Assembly: GCA_007258455.2 (NCBI GenBank)
Contig: VDFB02000003.1
Span: 46,131,889-46,195,888, forward strand
DNA length: 64,000 bases
Direction: 5' to 3'
Source of the DNA: Sequoia sempervirens
Lineage: Eukaryota > Streptophyta > Pinopsida > Cupressales > Cupressaceae
Both the position numbers and the translations under genes were made by a program. The notes beneath the pieces were generated by a model. The model saw nothing but the letters and a program-made list of their open reading frames with translations. It ran no database searches and was not told the DNA's origin. Positions 62,001 to 64,000 of this stretch are shown in pieces; the first letter of the stretch is position 1; each line of letters opens with the position of its first letter.

Positions 62001-63821
62001 ATGTTTAGAGGAGGAAACCTGTCATAGGCAGGCTGAAAATTACAGTAAAGATGCCACAGATAATTGAAACTTTAGTAAATACTAAACATATCGTGCATAA
62101 CAAAAAGGTGATTTACTCTATCCTCTATATACCCTTGCAGCAAGGTATCAAATATATGAGTACATAAAGAATTATTGAGTTACTCTAATCAGTAATCAAC
62201 TATTCCGTGCTGTATTATCATCTTTGTGGGAGACATGTATCCACCATGTGTACGGTCCCCTCTAGTTCACTTTGTAAACAGTCATCAAAACACAACAATT
62301 TCATTACAAATATACAAATACAATACAAAAGAATGTTCATACATGACCATCCCTTCTCTTATTCCACCCAAAGAACCAAATAATACATTAACTACTCATG
62401 AATGCCAATGGTTTAAAAATTATTATACAAGTTCTCAAGTTGAGAATGCTGAACTTTCGAGAATCATCACAGGGCTTTATTGTACATTGTGGGGGTATCT
62501 TTTAGAATTTATGGAACTTATTTTCTTCATACATAATATTTTATTGGTGATCTCTAAGGAGCTTGTAAAGCTTTTTCATTACTCGTCTATTTGCCACTTT
62601 TTTCTTGTATACAAAAACTCTTGGACTATAACATGCAAAGTGCAAACAATGAAGTAATGAAGTATAACATTCTTTTACAAGTGGAGAAGCATGTTAATGT
62701 AGCAAGCGTCATAGTGAGGAGACATCTTTTGAAACACACAATTTCAAACAGTGGAATGTAGAATCATATGGAAAGTAATAAAGCATCTGTGGGCAGTCCC
62801 TATTAAATTGAGACTGGAAGTCCTTAATATTTATATTGTTTTCCACACCTTACTCCATAAATTATTAAATTATTGTTGTTAATATGATGCCTCTTTTTAA
62901 AGGAATTGACCTTGTTGAAACCAACATTTTCCTTTCACGACTCACATGAAACAAAAATAATAAAATAATTTATATCTCTTTTATGGTAGTCTTTAAACAT
63001 TCCACACAATACAGAGCATATTTGTCCAAGCTTAATCAAGTTTGGAATACCATAAATGCATGCCTTGGTGAAAAAGTAATAGAATGATATCTTTTGCTCC
63101 AGGAAACATTGGAAAAGTAGTATAAAACATACCCAAGGATAATGCAGCTATCAGTGACAAAAAATAGAGGTGCATCATCTGTCAAAATAAAGCTCTTCAA
63201 AATAGGTATGCCACCAATTACCATTGCAAAAATCTGCAATATTTAGAACAAGAACATATTTAAACCACTGTTTGTCTATTGCAAATATAAAAAAATGGAA
63301 TCCTTTATCAGAGACCAATTTATTTTCCCTAGTAAAATGTAGACATACATGTAATCGTTTTCTTACATTAGTTTCATTCAAACTTCATAAACTTATCTTT
63401 AACGACAAAATAAACCATATTTTGTCTTTCTGTCCAGTGACAGGCTAATTTTATTCTGCATTTTACTTTATTAATGTAAGCCGCTACACTCTAAAAGGAA
63501 AATCATACAGATTTTGTCTATGAAAGGTATGCCAATGTGTGTTAAGTCTAGACTCTATTCAACCTAGAACCTTGAGAAAGGAATAAAAATGCAAAGGATG
63601 TACTTTAGGCTTTTTCAAACAGTCAGAATAGTGATAATGTAAATGAGCAAATATCAAAATTACATCTCTTGTTACAAACAAGAATTAAGGTAAAAATAAC
63701 TGTTCATAATTTTCAATAGGGAACACACCGAAGAAAAAATACTTACAGAAGCTACAATAGGTGGTTGCATTATTTGCTTTAATCTCAAGCGTTCAACAAG
63801 GTAAGATATACCAGAACCTAG
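40931..63821 (-). CDS. PIN-LIKES (PILS) auxin efflux carrier-type protein, C-terminal part, five exons
   Basis: PILS proteins are ER membrane carriers of the auxin efflux carrier/membrane transport family that affect intracellular auxin. Exons on the minus strand: 63747-63821, 63133-63233, 41621-41673, 41313-41501, 40931-41055. Together they give 543 nt, 180 residues plus TAA, with phases matching at all four junctions and canonical GT/AG sites. Family signatures: [12 protein letters not shown], then AMVIGGIP...[43 protein letters not shown], the second hydrophobic span, [47 protein letters not shown] and a final membrane helix. Introns are 513, 21,459, 119 and 257 bp. The 5' exons lie beyond the right edge. 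No frameshift or stop is seen, so the visible part looks functional. The exact PILS subgroup is not assigned. Confidence 0.9.
41313..41501 (-). CDS. PILS exon with GPGSSELG and [15 protein letters not shown] motifs
   Basis: 189 nt, acceptor GCACAG, donor GTAATA. It covers a membrane helix ([20 protein letters not shown]) and the conserved loop preceding [14 protein letters not shown]. Open reading continues a little past both splice sites but loses family similarity there. Confidence 0.9.
41621..41673 (-). CDS. PILS small exon ([16 protein letters not shown])
   Basis: 53 nt, acceptor TGTGCAG, donor GTGAGT. Its first base completes a glycine codon begun 21.5 kb upstream at 63133. It is the first exon after the giant intron. 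Confidence 0.88.
43222..43386 (-). CDS. Possible stray terminal exon inside the giant intron, unrecognised
   Basis: After an ATATTAG acceptor-like site, 54 sense codons and a TAG run on the minus strand ([20 protein letters not shown], then [20 protein letters not shown]). The composition looks protein-like, but no family is recognised and no partner exon was found. It could be a captured fragment, an alternative 3' exon of the host gene or chance. Confidence 0.15.
   Translation of the reverse strand, partial: VEIESSQERPLIVGNSYQEIAYHLDSGLNGQSHSSSVFESPFMSYNYFDIELMT
44551..45503 (+). mobile_element. Older repeat K (left part), host of Copia element A
   Basis: Begins TGTAATGTCCCCC, a pattern seen at Gypsy LTR starts, and contains a 125 bp unit repeated with 156 bp spacing (44871-44995 and 45027-45151). 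It is interrupted by element A at 45504 and probably resumes at 61274. The right end is not clear, so the class is uncertain. Confidence 0.3.
44871..45151 (+). repeat. Direct duplication of about 125 bp within K
   Basis: Both units share 'cttcaccacatctaagccca', 'gaggtggt' and 'cttagaaggggaagacacac', with moderate divergence. Period 156 bp. Confidence 0.75.
45504..45789 (+). repeat. 5' LTR of A, left piece
   Basis: Matches 59639-59921 closely (gcaagtatgaaggtgttgtc and onward). Homology breaks at 45790, where block B begins. Confidence 0.85.
46326..46915 (+). repeat. 5' LTR of element D
   Basis: 590 bp. A likely TATA box TGTATATAAT is at 46553-46562 and its counterpart lies near 48763. It is followed directly by the PBS. 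Confidence 0.92.
46916..46927 (+). other. Primer-binding site of element D
   Basis: TGGTGTTAGAGT abuts the 5' LTR and resembles the tRNA-Met PBS TGGTATCAGAGC with three differences. Confidence 0.7.
47028..47783 (+). pseudogene. Copia-type Gag of element D, broken in the zinc knuckle
   Basis: ATG at 47028 ([20 protein letters not shown]) opens 251 codons with Copia Gag features: the N-terminal [12 protein letters not shown] motif, a UBN2-like core ([40 protein letters not shown]), a basic stretch ([12 protein letters not shown]) and a CCHC knuckle starting [14 protein letters not shown] at 47781-47783 falls inside the knuckle, two codons before its final cysteine. The frame then stays open for about 65 more codons to near 47990. 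The stop is one transition from an arginine codon. Gag forms the particle; enzymes would come from an autonomous Copia. An upstream in-frame GTG at 47013 is not needed as a start. Confidence 0.85.
47995..48190 (+). repeat. 48 bp tandem repeat (4 units) in element D
   Basis: Four units of about 48 bp, each with 'gtatatttctctgtgacgga' and 'gaagtatgaggtgaa'. Because 48 is a multiple of three, the plus frame 47987-48277 reads a 16-residue repeat around [16 protein letters not shown]. Whether it is translated is unknown. Confidence 0.8.
48225..48510 (+). repeat. Second tandem repeat region in element D (about 105 bp units)
   Basis: Two to three diverged units containing 'catgggagtagccatggtgg' and 'tgagtgactccgtgatg'. 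The region ends before the PPT at 48528-48536 (aagagggag). Confidence 0.7.
48537..49123 (+). repeat. 3' LTR of element D
   Basis: 587 bp, preceded by purine tract AAGAGGGAG and followed by target duplication CTATT. Confidence 0.92.
49131..49334 (+). pseudogene. Possible C-terminal remnant of hAT transposase
   Basis: A 67-codon acidic frame ([36 protein letters not shown]) ending in TAG about 410 bp before the right terminal inverted repeat of C. Acidic tails with a 'DxDxEW' pattern follow the dimerisation domain in many plant hAT proteins. That is the basis of the call, and it is weak. The first codon is TTG, and the 5' coding part is missing. Confidence 0.3.
50400..51190 (+). repeat. Degenerate tandem repeats of about 205-220 bp in block B
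   Basis: Three to four units. Each holds a paired motif like 'gcacccctgtaagccagggg' (50583, 50785, diverged at about 51013), then 'ctttgcaa' and 'attcacgagacatatcaaac'-like text about 110-130 bp later. The motif itself is an imperfect palindrome (cccctg...caggggtg). Confidence 0.6.
52929..52942 (+). promoter_or_regulatory. Predicted TATA box in block B
   Basis: TCTATAAATAAGAG lies about 880 bp before the CA end of B, where a promoter would sit in a long LTR read on plus. Confidence 0.4.
53185..53510 (+). repeat. Tandem repeat of about 90 bp in the U5-like part of block B
   Basis: Four diverged units with 'gaaagagcaatgagccttc' and 'gcctaagatcc' (near 53191, 53281, 53371 and 53457). They lie downstream of the predicted TATA. 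Confidence 0.6.
53817..55156 (+). repeat. 5' LTR of A, right piece
   Basis: Resumes the LTR (ttgtacaagtgttcatagtg) and ends TTCATTTGAACA before the PBS. A TATA motif ATATAAATAT is at 54561-54570, matched at 60671-60680 in the 3' LTR. Frames inside both LTR copies on minus (54489-54713 and 60593-60841) are shadows of LTR sequence. Confidence 0.85.
55159..55170 (+). other. Primer-binding site of Copia A
   Basis: TGGTGTCAGAGC, one mismatch from the initiator tRNA-Met PBS, two bases after the LTR. Confidence 0.85.
55215..56051 (+). pseudogene. Copia A gag, with one in-frame stop
   Basis: ATG at 55215 ([20 protein letters not shown]) starts Gag. TAG at 55542-55544 interrupts it, then the same frame continues to TGA at 56049-56051. 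Motifs: [17 protein letters not shown] near the N terminus, [26 protein letters not shown] and an intact CCHC zinc knuckle ([14 protein letters not shown], about 55962-56003) that would bind RNA. The TAG replaces what is usually a glutamine and is a single C-to-T change. Protease follows in another frame, so at least one shift separates gag from pol. Confidence 0.85.
56131..56346 (+). pseudogene. Copia A protease remnant
   Basis: Contains [14 protein letters not shown]. Copia proteases use D-S-G at the aspartic active site; here codons 56275-56283 read D-N-G, so the catalytic motif itself is altered. The frame differs from gag and stops at 56344-56346. Downstream sequence to about 56800 still encodes pieces of the GAG-pre-integrase region ([19 protein letters not shown] at about 56624) with further breaks. 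Confidence 0.8.
56618..57488 (+). pseudogene. Copia A integrase
   Basis: GAG-pre-integrase zinc-binding segment (WHRRMCHMN, later CESCQFGKQ), then an open core at 56805-57488. Catalytic triad residues are readable: D in [10 protein letters not shown] in [10 protein letters not shown] in [10 protein letters not shown]. The fold continues through [20 protein letters not shown] and GIFLGYS. Integrase inserts the cDNA into the genome. It is broken upstream of 56805 by stops and frameshifts and shifts frame again at about 57467. Confidence 0.88.
57467..58531 (+). pseudogene. Copia A reverse transcriptase, frameshifted
   Basis: Pieces in successive frames: an acidic linker (57467-57661), NQTWELVPR and [12 protein letters not shown] (57781-58026), [20 protein letters not shown] and [13 protein letters not shown] then TGA (57950-58186), and the palm with the YVDD catalytic motif at 58295-58306 (58196-58531). 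The TGA stands where the family has tryptophan after ALYGLKQxxRA. At least three frame changes plus stops make it inactive. Confidence 0.9.
58482..59186 (+). pseudogene. Copia A RNase H and C-terminal region
   Basis: [20 protein letters not shown] is the conserved RT-RNase H connection. Then comes ...YIDAD, a TAG where tryptophan is usual, [36 protein letters not shown] and the terminal RYHFLREKV and VPTKDQ motifs. RNase H degrades the RNA template. The family's STxEAEY is STVEAKS here, an active-site-adjacent change. The frame runs from 58482 to 59186 with one stop. Confidence 0.88.
59187..59638 (+). other. Copia A 3' tail with repeated GGGGGAG tracts and PPT
   Basis: Six purine tracts of the AAGGGGGAG type (59267, 59331, 59410, 59485, 59502, 59628); the last directly precedes the 3' LTR and is the PPT. 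Multiple PPT-like tracts are seen in several plant Copia lineages. No coding. Confidence 0.75.
59639..61273 (+). repeat. 3' LTR of Copia A
   Basis: 1,635 bp uninterrupted copy, TGTTGCAAGTATG...CATTTCAACA. It serves as reference for the split 5' LTR. It carries 'gtaaactgtg' (59920-59929), absent at the B insertion point of the other copy. Confidence 0.88.
61274..61850 (+). mobile_element. Older repeat K, right part (uncertain)
   Basis: Continues after A in the same style as 45400-45503 ('cagatatttatttattttct' and 'cagatatatttctgaatatt' flank A). It contains TA microsatellites (about 61699-61722 and 61785-61802). The right border is not defined. Confidence 0.25.
63133..63233 (-). CDS. PILS exon before the giant intron
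   Basis: 101 nt, acceptor ATTGCAG, donor GTATGT. It encodes [15 protein letters not shown] then [19 protein letters not shown], ending with two bases of a glycine codon completed at 41673. The open frame runs past the donor into intron, which explains the unrelated residues there. Confidence 0.9.
63747..63821 (-). CDS. PILS exon (most 5' one seen)
   Basis: 75 nt in phase 0, acceptor CACACAG, donor GTAAGT. 25 codons with [12 protein letters not shown], the conserved stretch entering a membrane helix. Upstream exons are outside the window; I saw no convincing exon at 63822-64000. Confidence 0.8.
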
Positions 63822-64000
63822 CTGTGTGACAGCATTCAAATTTATCCTATTAGATTCATAACAAGATTAGAAGAAAAAATGAAGACACATACCAGATGAT
63901 CACATATATATATTAGAAGACAACTGCTCTTAAATAAAAAAGCAATAAACAACTACTGGCAAATACATATTTTTCTCAAAAATCAGTATTACTATCATAA

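Larger units (their letters stand above)
41674..63132 (-). other. Giant intron (21,459 bp) of the PILS gene
   Basis: Donor GTATGT (63127-63132) and acceptor GCAG (ending 41674) bound it. It is filled with the nested elements K, A, B, C and D. Outside them, 41700-44550 and 61850-63100 are AT-rich intron with no supported gene; frames such as 62226-62657 plus lack ATG starts or domains. Correct expression requires splicing across all of it. Confidence 0.85.

Noticed and set aside
62226..62657. 143-codon plus frame in the giant intron
   Set aside because: Starts with GTG, no recognisable family, antisense to PILS, no splice context.
63841..64000. Possible further PILS exon ending at a CTG/GTATGTG donor-like site
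   Set aside because: The in-phase translation upstream of that site does not resemble the family, and the putative acceptor is weak.
1..64000. CRISPR arrays, bacterial operons, rRNA or tRNA genes
   Set aside because: The sequence is clearly plant nuclear. The only regular repeats are LTR-internal tandem arrays, and no cloverleaf with A and B boxes was recognised by eye.

Overview
The window looks like intergenic and intronic DNA from a large, repeat-rich plant genome, most likely a gymnosperm such as a conifer. The sequence is AT-rich. It is packed with LTR retrotransposons of several lineages, many nested in one another, and holds one host gene whose coding sequence is split by a 21.5 kb intron. 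The species cannot be named from the sequence.

The one gene I can support is on the minus strand and enters from the right edge. Five exons (63747-63821, 63133-63233, 41621-41673, 41313-41501, 40931-41055) join in frame with canonical GT/AG sites and encode the C-terminal 180 residues plus stop of a PIN-LIKES (PILS) auxin-carrier-type membrane protein. Exons 63133-63233 and 41621-41673 are adjacent in the mRNA but lie 21,459 bp apart.

That intron contains a nested stack. A degenerate Ty1/Copia element A (45504-61273, about 1.6 kb LTRs) sits in older repeat K. The 5' LTR of A is split by a TG...CA-bounded block B (45790-53816). B contains a hAT-like element with terminal inverted repeats, C (45894-49748). 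C is split by a young 2.8 kb gag-only LTR element D (46326-49123), which has a perfect 5 bp target duplication.

Left of the gene, 12031-28731 is a second nested structure. A minus-strand Gypsy element of Tat/Ogre type (E, 2.2 kb LTRs) interrupts a roughly 0.6 kb repeat X, of which an intact copy lies next door (10708-11311). Inside E are a small non-autonomous LTR element F, an inverted partial copy of F, and a plus-strand Gypsy fragment I with a 3.1 kb LTR. A better preserved relative of F, element G, is at 5923-8519, and a third fragment of the same family is near 2040-2567. F and G share a non-coding internal motif but no recognisable retroviral protein domain. Other short LTR pieces are H (8903-9417) and L (34830-35007).

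No rRNA or tRNA genes and no CRISPR arrays were seen. About 2.6-5.9 kb, 29.1-34.8 kb and 35.0-40.9 kb are AT-rich with no gene I can support. Element boundaries, domains and splice sites were read by eye; no database search or alignment program was used.
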